Numbered from the stretch's first letter, positions 37,901-47,117 are shown. The stretch: DNA of 64,000 nt from Xenorhabdus miraniensis (GCF_002632615.1 NZ_NITZ01000012.1:1-64000); one strand, 5' to 3'. Numbers and translations: made by a program. Notes: generated from the letters alone by a model not told the origin.

Positions 37901-38953
37901 TTAGCTTCTGCGACTCTGAATAGCCTGAGATAGCTGGCGAAGTAACGTTTCCGTATCTTCCCAACCAATACAGGCATCTGTCACACTTTGACCATAAACC
38001 AAAGGCTCGCCGCTATCCAGATTTTGGTTCCCTTCGACCAGATGACTTTCAACCATCACGCCAATAATCGCATTTTCGCCATCTGCGATTTGACCACACA
38101 CATCGGCTCCCACATCCATTTGTCTCTTGAACTGCTTGGCGCTATTTGCATGACTGAAATCAATCATAACACGAGGAGGCAGCCCTGATTTCTCCAATCC
38201 TTCCTTAACAGCACTGACATGTTTGGCACTGTAATTCGGCTCTTTACCGCCGCGGAGAATAATATGGCAATCGTGGTTACCTGTTGTATTGACAATCGCG
38301 GAGTGGCCCCATTTCGTGACAGATAAGAAACAATGCGATGAGCTAGCGGAATTAATGGCATCAATAGCGACTTTAATTGTACCATCCGTGCCATTTTTAA
38401 AACCAACCGGACAAGAAAGCCCAGATGCCAGTTCACGATGAACCTGAGATTCTGTTGTACGTGCACCTATCGCGCCCCAGCTCATGAGATCTGCCAAGTA
38501 CTGAGGTGTAATCATATCAAGAAATTCACCCGCCGCTGGCAACCCCATATCATTAATGCTGAGCAGCAGTTTACGGGCCATACGTAATCCATCATTAATA
38601 TCAAAGCTACAATCCATGTTCGGATCATTAATTAATCCCTTCCAGCCGATGGTCGTACGAGGTTTTTCAAAGTAAACCCGCATAACGATTTCCAAATCAG
38701 CTTTAAGCTCTTCACGCAATTTATTTAAGCGACTTGCATATTCTAAAGCAGCTTGTGGATCATGAATTGAACATGGGCCAATCACTACCAATAGACGATC
38801 ATCTTCACCAATTAAAATGTTATGAATAGATTCACGTGCCTTACGAACAGTAACAGCACTATCTTCTGTCGCAGGAAATTTTTCGAGTAATGCAACTGGT
38901 GGTAGTAATTCCGTTATTTTTCTTATTCTTATATCGTCATTCTGGTAGTTCAT
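37901..38953 (-). CDS. aroG: 3-deoxy-D-arabino-heptulosonate 7-phosphate synthase AroG
   Basis: 350 residues. It condenses phosphoenolpyruvate with erythrose 4-phosphate to start the shikimate pathway; the AroG isozyme is inhibited by phenylalanine. Conserved motifs are LLVVIGPCSIHDP, MRVYFEKPRTTIGWKGLINDP, GARTTESQVHRELASGLSCPVGFKNGTDG, HCFLSVTKWGHSA and VMIDFSHANS. The N-terminal DDIRIRKITELLPP segment forms the allosteric arm. Assignment to AroG rather than AroF or AroH rests on overall likeness and on its place next to gpmA. Confidence 0.95.
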   Translation of the reverse strand: MNYQNDDIRIRKITELLPPVALLEKFPATEDSAVTVRKARESIHNILIGEDDRLLVVIGPCSIHDPQAALEYASRLNKLREELKADLEIVMRVYFEKPRTTIGWKGLINDPNMDCSFDINDGLRMARKLLLSINDMGLPAAGEFLDMITPQYLADLMSWGAIGARTTESQVHRELASGLSCPVGFKNGTDGTIKVAIDAINSASSSHCFLSVTKWGHSAIVNTTGNHDCHIILRGGKEPNYSAKHVSAVKEGLEKSGLPPRVMIDFSHANSAKQFKRQMDVGADVCGQIADGENAIIGVMVESHLVEGNQNLDSGEPLVYGQSVTDACIGWEDTETLLRQLSQAIQSRRS

Positions 38954-39222
38954 TGTCCTTTCACCTAATGTGTTTACAGTTATTTGAAATAATTTTGTGA
39001 TCTCAATCTAACTGTTAGGCGTGATGCTGTAAATAATCTTTGTGAGTAAAAAGAAGATACTGTTTCTACAGAAACAGTCATTTAATGTAAAAATAATGTT
39101 AACTCAGATAATTGAACTAATAAAGAAGGAATAATTTATGGTAAAAAACCAAATAATAGGCCATAGGCAGATTGAATACCTATGACCTGTTATTAGTGCT
39201 GATTTAAATTTTATTTAAACAA

Positions 39223-39924
39223 CTACCCGTCATGTTTAGCCACCTTAATCCACAGACGTGCACCATTCAATGCAATACCCGTCAAAATAATATATTGCAA
39301 CGACATCGCCAAAACGCCTTGGTGATAATAAATTACAACGCTGATGACATTGATAATGACCCATATTAGCCAGTTTTCCACATGCTTACGCGTCATCAAT
39401 ATCATTGCCACTATCGATAATACTGTCATTACTGAATCCCAGAATGGGAAAGCATCAGGCTGTAATTCAGGCATAGTAATACTGAAACCCATGCCCTGTA
39501 AGGCAAGAACTACAATTTTTGCCATATAGCCAAAGATTTGATCGATATTGAACGTCATAATCAATATGGCCAGTATGCAAGCTGTAGCAACCATGATCAT
39601 CTGTTTGGGTTTAAGCCAACGAATTTTAAGCTCTACTTGCTTTTGATCATTAACCCGGCTCCAGGCGTACCAGCCGTAGATATTAGCAGCGAAGAAAAAT
39701 ATTTGTAGGATGAGACTGGCGTAGAGTTGAATTTGGAAGAAGATTACAGCAAATAGTGAGACATTAATTAACCCAAACATATAATTGATGATTTTCTCCT
39801 GACTGGCGAGCCAGATACATAATAAGCCCGCTATCGTACCTATCGCTTCAATATATGAAAGGTTATAGCCCCCTGTTCCTAATGGGATGTGTACTAATAT
39901 GTTATTAATGTTGAAAAAATCCAT
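39223..39924 (-). CDS. pnuC: Nicotinamide riboside transporter PnuC
   Basis: 233 residues with seven predicted membrane helices. The PnuC signature segments are YIEAIGTIAGLLCIWLAS, NYMFGLINVSLFAVIFFQ, FFAANIYGWYAWS and FPFWDSVMTVLSIVAMILM, where tryptophans line the riboside pathway. It takes up nicotinamide riboside by facilitated diffusion coupled to phosphorylation by NadR. In E. coli nadA precedes pnuC; here nadA is absent and an inverted repeat lies in the promoter region. aroG lies downstream on the same strand, 269 bases away. Confidence 0.93.
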   Translation of the reverse strand: MDFFNINNILVHIPLGTGGYNLSYIEAIGTIAGLLCIWLASQEKIINYMFGLINVSLFAVIFFQIQLYASLILQIFFFAANIYGWYAWSRVNDQKQVELKIRWLKPKQMIMVATACILAILIMTFNIDQIFGYMAKIVVLALQGMGFSITMPELQPDAFPFWDSVMTVLSIVAMILMTRKHVENWLIWVIINVISVVIYYHQGVLAMSLQYIILTGIALNGARLWIKVAKHDG

Positions 39925-39949
39925 GCTTTCTTATCCTTACCATAAGTTA

Positions 39950-40030
39950 TGTTTAGTATATCTATACAACAAACGTCAAATTACAAGATAAATTAGCTAT
40001 TTTTCTTTTTTGTGTTTTGCATACTAAACA
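39950..40030. promoter_or_regulatory. Inverted repeat in the pnuC promoter region
   Basis: TGTTTAGTAT at 39950-39959 and its exact complement ATACTAAACA at 40021-40030 flank 61 bases. TGTTTA/TAAACA are the NadR operator half-sites, and E. coli NadR represses pnuC. The wide spacing is unlike the 18-base NadR palindrome, so this may be two separate half-sites or chance. Confidence 0.35.
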
Positions 40031-40241
40031 AGATAGCGGATTTATAAATAAGATTCAACAAACACTTAACCATCCCCCATGCAGTACACTTTTAATACGA
40101 GTTGTTGATGATAGTGGTATGGAATTATCTGATACGATTTACCTTGCACTATTGGCCTTTCACTATTGGCCTTTCACATGTCCTTTCACTATGAAATTTG
40201 TCATATAACTGGCTGTGTAAATAATGATGCAGGTATAAATA
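40031..40241. other. Gap upstream of the ADP-ribosyltransferase gene
   Basis: About 210 bases. It holds short direct repeats (CTATTGGCCTTTCA twice near 40147-40174 and ATAATGATGCAG twice near 40221-40250). A 63-codon frame with a TTG start (40017-40208) crosses it but has no ribosome site and no recognisable features. Confidence 0.4.
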
Positions 40242-40721
40242 ATGATGCAGAATGAACTCACTCTTCTTCCTACATTTGTTTATCGTTTAGATCAACGAAG
40301 CGAACAAGAAATATTTTCCCATGGATTTACTAGCTGGGGAGCGAATGAAGATTTGGCAGCACATGTCAATGGAATCAGCACAAGAAATCGCACTTCCGCT
40401 TATATAGCAACGACGTCAGAACATGAGTATATGAGAAGACTGATGCGAATCTCCGCGATTGCACAAAACAAAATTGCTGAAAGTCCTCCTGATAAATTCT
40501 ATGTATATAAAATAATCGCAGGCAATGATTTCATTAATGTTGCAAATAAGCTTGGAAATACCGCGTTACTACATATGGAAGGGTTTATAAACAGGCAACA
40601 AGAATGGGTAGCATTACGTAAGATCCCAGCTAGTAAGATAATAGAAGCAGAGGTTTATGAGCGAAAAGAAGATGGGAGATATATTAGAACTAAGATAGTT
40701 AGCCGAGCTACTAATTGGTAG
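40242..40721 (+). CDS. ADP-ribosyltransferase resembling pertussis toxin S1 subunit
   Basis: 159 residues forming one catalytic domain. VYRLDQRSEQEIFSHGFTSW (13-32) matches the S1 start with the NAD-binding Arg (R15) and conserved W32; H41 aligns with S1 His35. SAYIATTS (52-59) occupies the STS motif position, though reading ATT. NRQQEWVALRKIP (117-129) matches the catalytic loop, with Q119 and E121 in the places of Gln127 and Glu129. It should transfer ADP-ribose from NAD to a host or competitor protein. There is no signal peptide (an in-frame stop lies 6 bases upstream) and no S2-S5-like subunits nearby, so delivery would need another route. AGG lies 8 bases before the ATG. It adjoins two tRNA-Lys genes, a common insertion place for accessory DNA. 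Two start codons (40242, 40245) are possible. Confidence 0.85.
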   Translation: MMQNELTLLPTFVYRLDQRSEQEIFSHGFTSWGANEDLAAHVNGISTRNRTSAYIATTSEHEYMRRLMRISAIAQNKIAESPPDKFYVYKIIAGNDFINVANKLGNTALLHMEGFINRQQEWVALRKIPASKIIEAEVYERKEDGRYIRTKIVSRATNW

Positions 40722-40771
40722 ATAATAAAACTTTTTGGCTATAAGAAATTTATTTCAGGCTATCATTCAGA

Positions 40772-40847
40772 TGGTGGGTCGTGCAGGATTCGAACCTGCG
40801 ACCAATTGATTAAAAGTCAACTGCTCTACCGACTGAGCTAACGACCC
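40772..40847 (-). tRNA. tRNA-Lys (anticodon TTT), first copy
   Basis: A 76-base minus-strand cloverleaf with acceptor GGGTCGT/ACGACCC, D-loop AGCTCAGTCGGTAGAGC, anticodon loop CTTTTAA, T-arm GCAGGTTCGAATCCTGC and encoded CCA. It is identical to the copy at 40879-40954. In E. coli lysine and valine tRNA genes lie at this place downstream of cpoB. Confidence 0.95.
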
Positions 40848-40878
40848 ATCTAAGAAGTGCTTGGTTTGAGGATTTAGA

Positions 40879-40954
40879 TGGTGGGTCGTGCAGGATTCGA
40901 ACCTGCGACCAATTGATTAAAAGTCAACTGCTCTACCGACTGAGCTAACGACCC
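40879..40954 (-). tRNA. tRNA-Lys (anticodon TTT), second copy
   Basis: Identical over all 76 bases to the neighbouring copy; 31 bases separate them, and the flanking bases AT at each end (AGATGG...CCATCT) are shared, pointing to a tandem duplication. It lies 156 bases past the cpoB stop and may be transcribed with it. Confidence 0.95.
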
Positions 40955-41110
40955 ATCTAAATCTGTCTGGCAGTTATCCCTGCCAACGGCGGAATATATT
41001 ACTGATTTCTCATTGCGGTGCAACGTTTATTTTAAAAAACTGGTTTAAGTGCCTACTAATCAGACAACTATCCCCCAAAAGACCGATAAGTGACCTTTCG
41101 GGGATAATTA

Positions 41111-41887
41111 TTACATCCCAGAAAGCTTTTTTTCAGCCATTTTAGCCGCATTAGTACCAGAATATTGCTTAACAACTTGCTGATAAACCGCCTTCGCTTT
41201 ATCCTTTTGCCCCTTTTCCTGCATAATTAAACCTACTTTATACAGGGAATCACTGCTTTTTTGTGACTTAGGATAATCTTTCACGACAGTCGCAAAATAA
41301 TATGCCGCGTCGTCTTTCTTACCTTTGTTGTAATTCAACTGCCCTAACCAATAATTAGCATTCGACGAATATTTGGACTTAGGATAGGTTTTAACGAAAT
41401 TTCGGAATGCAGCAATCGCCTTATCATACTCTTTAGTGTTAATCGCCAAAGAGACAGCGGCATCATAATCCCCTTTCTCACTTCCCGTACTCGCTGACGC
41501 AGCAGGCTGTTTATTCTCGGTTTGTGTCGAAGAGGTAGCGTTATTACTTTCTGAATTTGAACCTTCCGTACCTGATGGATTAGTAATCTTATCCACCTGC
41601 AAATAAAGATCTTTCTGGCGTTCAATAACCTGATTTAACTGATATTGGTTTTCCTGAATTTGACCACGGAGTGTATCAATATCACGTTGAGAATCAGAAA
41701 GTTGTTGCTGGAGCTGAGTTAATAATTGACTGTGAGCGTCAGAAATACGCTCTAATTGGGAGAGGCGCTCATCGGTGGAGCCTGAGCCTACATTACTGAT
41801 TGGCGCTCGGGCAGTAGCGGCCCAAGGAGCCGCTACGCCAACCAATAACGACAGACCCAACACATAATGTCTGAAGTTACTGTTCAT
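41111..41887 (-). CDS. cpoB: Cell division coordinator CpoB (YbgF)
   Basis: 258 residues, periplasmic. A signal peptide ends near residues 26-28 (PWAATARA). A trimerising coiled coil follows (about 40-95: SQLERISDAHSQLLTQLQQQ), then a Ser/Asn/Thr/Gln-rich linker (about 100-135), and C-terminal tetratricopeptide repeats (about 140-258: YDKAIAAFRNFVKTYPKSKY, KDDAAYYFATVVKDYPKSQK, KDKAKAVYQQVVKQYSG). CpoB binds TolA and regulates PBP1B during constriction. It is the last gene of ybgC-tolQRAB-pal-cpoB, 9 bases after pal. Confidence 0.94.
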   Translation of the reverse strand: MNSNFRHYVLGLSLLVGVAAPWAATARAPISNVGSGSTDERLSQLERISDAHSQLLTQLQQQLSDSQRDIDTLRGQIQENQYQLNQVIERQKDLYLQVDKITNPSGTEGSNSESNNATSSTQTENKQPAASASTGSEKGDYDAAVSLAINTKEYDKAIAAFRNFVKTYPKSKYSSNANYWLGQLNYNKGKKDDAAYYFATVVKDYPKSQKSSDSLYKVGLIMQEKGQKDKAKAVYQQVVKQYSGTNAAKMAEKKLSGM

Positions 41888-41896
41888 GCATTACTC

Positions 41897-42403
41897 TTAG
41901 TATACGACTACAGCGCGACGGTTTTTCGCGTATGCTGCTTCGTCATGGCCAAGTACAGCCGGTTTTTCTTTACCGTAAGAAACGATAGCGAGTTGATCAG
42001 CAGAAACGCCTTTGCCTTGCAGGTACATTTTCACTGCATTCGCACGACGCTCACCCAGAGCGATATTGTACTCTGGAGTACCACGTTCGTCTGCATGACC
42101 TTCGATAGTGACTTTAACAGATGGGTTAGTGCGCAGGAATGCTGCGTGTGCATCCAGCATTTGAGCAAATTCGCTGTTGATATCGTACTTATCGAAACCG
42201 AAGTATACGATATTGTTGTTTTGCAGCTCTTGCATCTGCTGACGTGCTAATTCTTCAGCAGACAGACCTGCTGCTTTAGAAGAATTATCAACAGTGCCTA
42301 CACCAGACTGATCATTGCTGTCATTTTTGGTATTACTACACGCTGCTACGGCCATGATTGGTAAAGCTAACATCAGCCCTTTTAGCACTTTGTTCAGTTG
42401 CAT
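41897..42403 (-). CDS. pal: Peptidoglycan-associated lipoprotein Pal
   Basis: 168 residues from ATG 42403, chosen because the lipoprotein signal peptide then starts at [15 protein letters not shown]; the frame remains open to 42430. The lipobox is AVAAC (with Cys near residue 22), after which a Ser/Asn-rich linker leads to an OmpA-like peptidoglycan-binding domain (about 60-168), with [25 protein letters not shown] and [10 protein letters not shown]. Pal is an outer-membrane lipoprotein that binds diaminopimelate of peptidoglycan and TolB. It lies 42 bases after tolB. Confidence 0.95.
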   Translation of the reverse strand: MQLNKVLKGLMLALPIMAVAACSNTKNDSNDQSGVGTVDNSSKAAGLSAEELARQQMQELQNNNIVYFGFDKYDINSEFAQMLDAHAAFLRTNPSVKVTIEGHADERGTPEYNIALGERRANAVKMYLQGKGVSADQLAIVSYGKEKPAVLGHDEAAYAKNRRAVVVY

Positions 42404-42445
42404 CTCTTTGATCCTTTTATAGTTTGCCATACATATTATTATGCA

Positions 42446-43753
42446 TCACAGATACGGCGACCAGGCAGGGAATTTGACCTGTCCATCGGTAGCCGGAAGA
42501 CGCGCTTTGAAACGCCCATCAGTCGAAACTAGCTGCAATACAGTTCCCCACCCTTGAGTGGAGCTATAAATCACCATAGTGCCATTAGGTGCGATACTCG
42601 GCGTTTCATCTAGAAACGTATCTGTCAAAATTTGGACAGATCCCGTTGCCAGATCCTGCTTGGCGATATGCTGACTGCCACTTGCCGAGCTAACCATCAC
42701 GATAAAACTACCGTCAGGGCTAACATCTGCATCTTGGTTCTGTGATCCTTCCCAAGTGAGGCGTTGTGGAGCACCGCCATTAATATCGATTTTGTATACT
42801 TGCGGACGCCCACCCTGATCGGAGGTATAGACCAGAGTCTGGCTATCCGGCATCCAGCTTGGCTCAGTATTATTGCTGCGGCCATCAGTAACCTGACGGA
42901 TTTGACCAGAAGCTAAATCCATCACATAAAGATTCAAACTGCCTGTTTTAGATAATGCAAAGGCAAGTTTAGTCCCGTCCGGGGAGAATGCAGGTGCTCC
43001 GTTATGACGTGGGAACGAGGCTACCTGGCGTACAGCAGTGGTTGCCAGTGTTTGAATCACCAGTGCAGAACGACCGCTTTCAAATGTCACATAAGCAAGC
43101 TTGGAAGCATCCGGCGACCATGCTGGTGACATCAAGGGTTCTGGTGAGCGATGTACGGTAAATTGATTGTAACCATCATAATCAGAAACACGCAGCTCAT
43201 ACGGGTACTTGCCCGCACCAGTATTTTTGACAACATAAGCTATACGGGTACGAAATGCACCTTTAATGCCTGTCAGTTTTTCAAATACCTGATCACTGAC
43301 TGTGTGTGCTGCATAGCGCAGCCATTTTTGTTCAATTGGAAATTGTTCTTGTGCCAATACCGTTCCCGGTGCACCAGCGGTATCGACAAGCTGGTACGAA
43401 ACAAGAAACTTACCATCAGCACTGGGTTGAATATGACCAACAACCACTGAATCAATGCCCAGTGCAGACCATGCCGCAGGCGTTACCTCTGATGCGGTTG
43501 CCGGTTGTTGCGGCATACGAGTAGGATCAATGGGATTGAACTTTCCACTGTTTCTCAAATCCGCAGCAATAATTGAACCAATCGCTTCCGGCGCTTCCCC
43601 TGTACCAGTCCATTTAAATGGGACAATCCCAATAGGACGGGCAGAATCAACACCCTGTGTAATTTCAATGCGAACTTCTGCATGAGCAGCTATTGCCCAC
43701 ATCATCAGAAAGCCCAATATGACTTTAAACATTTGTTTAAAAGTTTGCTTCAT
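42446..43753 (-). CDS. tolB: Tol-Pal system protein TolB
   Basis: 435 residues, periplasmic. The signal peptide ends after AHA at residue 25, and mature [15 protein letters not shown] is the TolA-binding N-terminus. An alpha/beta domain (about 25-165) is followed by a six-bladed beta-propeller with repeated SPDGxxLAF motifs ([60 protein letters not shown]). TolB links TolA to Pal during outer-membrane constriction. The gene starts 170 bases after tolA, a longer gap than elsewhere in the operon and able to hold an internal promoter. Confidence 0.95.
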   Translation of the reverse strand: MKQTFKQMFKVILGFLMMWAIAAHAEVRIEITQGVDSARPIGIVPFKWTGTGEAPEAIGSIIAADLRNSGKFNPIDPTRMPQQPATASEVTPAAWSALGIDSVVVGHIQPSADGKFLVSYQLVDTAGAPGTVLAQEQFPIEQKWLRYAAHTVSDQVFEKLTGIKGAFRTRIAYVVKNTGAGKYPYELRVSDYDGYNQFTVHRSPEPLMSPAWSPDASKLAYVTFESGRSALVIQTLATTAVRQVASFPRHNGAPAFSPDGTKLAFALSKTGSLNLYVMDLASGQIRQVTDGRSNNTEPSWMPDSQTLVYTSDQGGRPQVYKIDINGGAPQRLTWEGSQNQDADVSPDGSFIVMVSSASGSQHIAKQDLATGSVQILTDTFLDETPSIAPNGTMVIYSSTQGWGTVLQLVSTDGRFKARLPATDGQVKFPAWSPYL

Positions 43754-43922
43754 TATCTCTCCCTTATCGCGATCTTTTTATCTGCCCGCAATAATCGCCG
43801 GATTCTAACAAACGCCAACAAACAAAACTAGATACCTAAATAAAATCTGATAATTTTGTTTGTACATATAAATTATTCGAAAGTTCACCTAGTAAATAAC
43901 GCTTTTCCACCAAATATTTACC

Positions 43923-45014
43923 TTACTTCGGCTTAAAGTCTAGTGTGAAACTCTTGAAATGCTCATAAATCTCTTTGCTTGGTGGACGTGGCATTTTCGT
44001 CTGGTTTGCAGCAGCAAGCGCCGCTCTGCACAGCGCGGGATCACCAGCCCCTGTTGTAATATCAATCAACAATCCATCTGATGCCAGCTTTATCTTTAAC
44101 TCACAGGTACGACCGATATACAAGTCTGGATCGCGAAAATTGCTCTGGATCGCAGCCTGAATCTGCCCTTTGTAATTATTGATATCCGCATCAGAAGGGC
44201 CACTTTTCTTACCGCCACCTTTCCCAGCAGCAACCGCCCCACCCTGCTTAGGTGAATTGGATGTCAGACCACCCAGCAGATCATTAACTGCTTGGGCCTG
44301 TTTTGCTTCTTCTGCTTTAGCCTTAGCTTTTGCCTTTGCTTTAGCCTCCGCTTCGGCCTTGGCTTTTGCATCTTCTGCTGCCTTAGCTTTAGCTTCTGCC
44401 TCTGCTTTAGCTTTTGCCTCAGCAGCCGCTTTACGTTTCGTGGCTTCTTCGGCTTCTTTTTTCGCCTGAGCTTCTGCTTTCTGTCGAGCTTCAGCTTGTT
44501 CTTTCAGAATCCTTTCTTTTTCTGCCTGTGCTTTTGCGGCTGCTTCTTCCGCCTGTTTTTGCTCTTCACGCGCTTTAGCCGCAGCGGTATCAGCCAGCTT
44601 CTGATCTTCACGCGCTTTTGTGGCAGCTTCATCAGCCTGTTTTTTCTGAGCCTCGGCCGCTTGTTGCGCTTTAATTCGCTCTTCTTCAGCCGACTTTAAG
44701 CGTTCCTGTTCTTCAGCTTGTTTCGCCCGCAATTCAGCGGCCTGTTGCTCAGCTTTCTTCTTCCGTTGCTGCTCAGCTAACTTTGCATTGGCCTGCTGCT
44801 GTTGTTGCTGGTTATATTGCTGGACAACCGCATTCGGATCGACCATAACCGCATCAATAACAGCACCATCCGCTCCACCGCCCCCCATTTCTGTTTTTTG
44901 CACCAAAGAACCCCAAATCAGAAACCCGATCAGGATAATGTGCAATATTACCGAAATAATAATGGCGCGATTCAGCTTATTGTTTTGTTCGCTTGTCTTT
45001 CCCACACTCGACAT
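43923..45014 (-). CDS. tolA: Tol-Pal system inner-membrane protein TolA
   Basis: 363 residues in three domains. Domain I is one membrane helix (about 17-38) that contacts TolQR. Domain II (about 70-250) is a long helix of Ala, Lys, Glu and Gln with KAEAEAKAK-like repeats that spans the periplasm. Domain III (about 275-363) is globular and contains TCELKIKLASDGLLI and PALCRAALAAA with two cysteines, and binds Pal, TolB and colicins. E. coli TolA has 421 residues; the difference lies in domain II, where repeat number varies among species. It follows tolR by 26 bases. Confidence 0.94.
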   Translation of the reverse strand: MSSVGKTSEQNNKLNRAIIISVILHIILIGFLIWGSLVQKTEMGGGGADGAVIDAVMVDPNAVVQQYNQQQQQQANAKLAEQQRKKKAEQQAAELRAKQAEEQERLKSAEEERIKAQQAAEAQKKQADEAATKAREDQKLADTAAAKAREEQKQAEEAAAKAQAEKERILKEQAEARQKAEAQAKKEAEEATKRKAAAEAKAKAEAEAKAKAAEDAKAKAEAEAKAKAKAKAKAEEAKQAQAVNDLLGGLTSNSPKQGGAVAAGKGGGKKSGPSDADINNYKGQIQAAIQSNFRDPDLYIGRTCELKIKLASDGLLIDITTGAGDPALCRAALAAANQTKMPRPPSKEIYEHFKSFTLDFKPK

Positions 45015-45040
45015 CCAGAAACTTTAAGTGATAGCAGCCA

Positions 45041-45472
45041 TCAGGCCCCAATAGGTTGGGTCATTAAACCCACCGATTTTACACCCGCCTGACGAAGCAT
45101 ATTCAGTGCCTTGATGATTTCATCATAAGGAACATCCTTAGAACCGCCAATCAGGAAAACCGTTTTCGGATTGGCTTTCATTAAGGTTTGAGCTTCAGCA
45201 ATGATTTGCTGCTCAGGTAACAATTCTAAACGTTCCTGGTTAACGACCATGTTGTACTGCCCTACCCCAGAAACTTCTACAATGACCGGTGGATTATCAG
45301 AGCTGGAAACTGTTTTTGAATCCACCGCTTCAGGTAAATCGACTTCTACGCTTTGCGTGATAATCGGCGCTGTTGCCATAAAGATCAGCAACAATACCAG
45401 CAGCACGTCCAGCAAGGGGACGATATTGATCTCGGATTTTAGCTCACGTCTGCGACTACGAGTGCGCGCCAT
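45041..45472 (-). CDS. tolR: Tol-Pal system proton-channel subunit TolR
   Basis: 143 residues of the ExbD/TolR type. One N-terminal membrane helix (about 17-37) carries the conserved Asp in NIVPLLDVLLVLLLIF (D23) that is protonated in the channel. The rest is periplasmic and dimerises (VEVSGVGQYNMVVN, DVPYDEIIKALNMLRQAG). With TolQ it couples the proton gradient to TolA movement. Length equals that of E. coli TolR (142). It lies 24 bases after tolQ. Confidence 0.95.
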   Translation of the reverse strand: MARTRSRRRELKSEINIVPLLDVLLVLLLIFMATAPIITQSVEVDLPEAVDSKTVSSSDNPPVIVEVSGVGQYNMVVNQERLELLPEQQIIAEAQTLMKANPKTVFLIGGSKDVPYDEIIKALNMLRQAGVKSVGLMTQPIGA

Positions 45473-45496
45473 TCGCTGATTACCCCTTACTCTCTG

Positions 45497-46186
45497 TTAC
45501 GATTTGTTGGTATTGGAAGCAAAGGCCTGACGGTGCAGAATGGCCAAAAATTCTTCCATAAAGTTATCGTAAGTTTGTTCTAATTTGTTGACACGTTGGT
45601 TCAAACGGTTATAGGCCATCACCGCAGGAATTGCAGCAAACAAACCAATGGCTGTTGCAATCAGAGCTTCTGCAATACCGGGGGCAACCATTTGCAATGT
45701 TGCCTGCTTTACTGCACCTAAGGCAATAAAGGCATGCATGATCCCCCAAACCGTACCAAACAAACCAATATAAGGGCTGATGGAACCCACTGTTCCCAGA
45801 AACGGAATGTGGTTTTCCAGTGTTTCCAATTCACGATTTAACGAGATACGCATAGCACGAGAAGCCCCTGTGATAACAGCTTCTGGTGCATGGTTATTTG
45901 CCTGATGTAAACGGGCAAATTCTTTAAAACCAGAGTGGAAAATCTGTTCAGTACCACTTAACGAATCACGGCGTGACTGACTTTCTTTATAAAGACGAGA
46001 TAATTCAATACCCGACCAAAATTTATCTTCAAATGCTTCCGCTTCACGGCTTGCAGCATTAAGAATCTTTGTTCGTTGGATAATGATTGCCCAAGAGGCG
46101 ATAGAAAAGCCGATCAGAATCAACATGATCAGCTGCACTAAAAAGCCTGCCTTAAGAAATAAATCAAGGATGTTCATGTCAGTCAC
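45497..46186 (-). CDS. tolQ: Tol-Pal system proton-channel subunit TolQ
   Basis: 229 residues of the ExbB/TolQ/MotA family with three membrane helices: about 15-40, 130-155 and 165-190. The helix segments [19 protein letters not shown] and [17 protein letters not shown] are conserved. The start is GTG 46186, as in E. coli, whose TolQ also begins with [10 protein letters not shown]. It overlaps the ybgC stop by 4 bases, coupling the two. Confidence 0.95.
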   Translation of the reverse strand: MTDMNILDLFLKAGFLVQLIMLILIGFSIASWAIIIQRTKILNAASREAEAFEDKFWSGIELSRLYKESQSRRDSLSGTEQIFHSGFKEFARLHQANNHAPEAVITGASRAMRISLNRELETLENHIPFLGTVGSISPYIGLFGTVWGIMHAFIALGAVKQATLQMVAPGIAEALIATAIGLFAAIPAVMAYNRLNQRVNKLEQTYDNFMEEFLAILHRQAFASNTNKS

Positions 46187-46587
46187 TGCTTAAACTCCGC
46201 GACAATAGACTTTGGAAGCGCAATAGGCTTCATTTGAGATGAATTCACACAGACAACTAAACATTCTGCGCTACTGACAACTACGTCATTGCAATCAATA
46301 ATTCGTTGAATAAATGTCAGAGAAGCGCCACGAATATTCGTAATCTCGCTTTCAACAACCAACTGATCATCCAGTTTTGCTGTTTTCCGATAGTCAATAG
46401 TCATGCGGCTGACGACAAAGCCAACTTGCTCATCTAACATATACTGTTGGTGAAAACCTTTTTCACGCAGCATTTCGGTACGGGCTCTTTCGTAAAAAGC
46501 CAAATAGCGAGCGTGATAAACCACACCACTAGCATCTGTGTCTTCGTAGTAAACACGGATCGGCCAACGGAATAACATATTACTCAT
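46183..46587 (-). CDS. ybgC: Acyl-CoA thioesterase YbgC
   Basis: 134 residues, a hotdog-fold thioesterase acting on acyl-CoA or acyl-ACP. The catalytic Asp is D18 in [20 protein letters not shown], and the rest of the hotdog sheet follows. E. coli YbgC interacts with ACP and phospholipid-synthesis enzymes. It is the first gene of the tol-pal operon, preceded by a 115-base gap after ybgE. Confidence 0.94.
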   Translation of the reverse strand: MSNMLFRWPIRVYYEDTDASGVVYHARYLAFYERARTEMLREKGFHQQYMLDEQVGFVVSRMTIDYRKTAKLDDQLVVESEITNIRGASLTFIQRIIDCNDVVVSSAECLVVCVNSSQMKPIALPKSIVAEFKQ

Positions 46588-46702
46588 ATAATCCTAATTA
46601 GGCGAATTGACGCTGTCACTATACTCAAGACAGTAGCGCTTTGGAATGACCTGCTAATAAAAAAAAATTTATAGGCCAACGACCTATAAAATTATAATTA
46701 GT

Positions 46703-46990
46703 TTACTTAAAGAAATGATATAAGCCAAAAAGAAGAATGAAAAATGCGGGTAATGGATGAAAAAACAGACGCCAGATGATTCGCTTAGGGTGAAATCCGA
46801 CACCAAACGTGACACCAGAACAGACAGCCCAGATCATTAAGATGCCTTGCCATATCTGCAATGAACTGGTGTTGGCCGCAAAACGTGACGGTTCCCAGAA
46901 CACACATGAGGCAAGGGCCAAGGCCATGATGAGGATAAGGGCCCTCAATAGGCCCTTATCCATAAGTTGGTAGCATTTATCAGCCAACAT
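46703..46990 (-). CDS. ybgE: YbgE, small membrane protein of the cyd operon
   Basis: 95 residues with three hydrophobic segments (LLRALILIMALALASCVFW, WQGILMIWAVCSGVTFGVGF, FFHPLPAFFILLFGLYHFF). The LIWAV and FHPKRIIWRLFFHP segments mark the cyd operon protein YbgE. Its ATG overlaps the cydX stop by one base (TAATG), so it is translated with cydX. The function is unknown; the gene accompanies cydABX throughout gamma-proteobacteria. Confidence 0.9.
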   Translation of the reverse strand: MLADKCYQLMDKGLLRALILIMALALASCVFWEPSRFAANTSSLQIWQGILMIWAVCSGVTFGVGFHPKRIIWRLFFHPLPAFFILLFGLYHFFK

Positions 46991-47106
46991 TATTTTTTGT
47001 CACTCTCAGTCGCTTTCTGTGATTCATTGTGCTCAAGAGCCAAAGCTGCAATAACAGCGAAACTACAAGCCAAGAGCGTTCCGAGAATCCAAGCAAAATA
47101 CCACAT
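46990..47106 (-). CDS. cydX: CydX, small subunit of cytochrome bd-I oxidase
   Basis: 38 residues reading MWYFAWILGTLLACSFAVIA and then ALALEHNESQKATESDKK. The MWYFAWILGT start is the CydX signature. One membrane helix packs against CydA and stabilises the haem groups. It begins 11 bases after the cydB stop (GGAGC site) and overlaps ybgE by one base. Confidence 0.95.
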   Translation of the reverse strand: MWYFAWILGTLLACSFAVIAALALEHNESQKATESDKK

Positions 47107-47117
47107 GCCTATGCTCC

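Noticed and set aside
38960..39045. TyrR-box-like sequences (TGTAAA-N6-TTGTGA) upstream of aroG
   Set aside because: TyrR control is known for E. coli aroG, but the second half-site here has three mismatches and other placements score equally poorly.
40017..40208. 63-codon frame before the ADP-ribosyltransferase gene, considered as a possible partner or antitoxin
   Set aside because: It has a TTG start without a ribosome site, is built partly of short direct repeats, and shows no recognisable motif.
44179..44699. Plus-strand frames rich in Phe, Ser, Cys and Leu
   Set aside because: These are antisense readings of the Ala/Lys/Glu repeats of TolA domain II.
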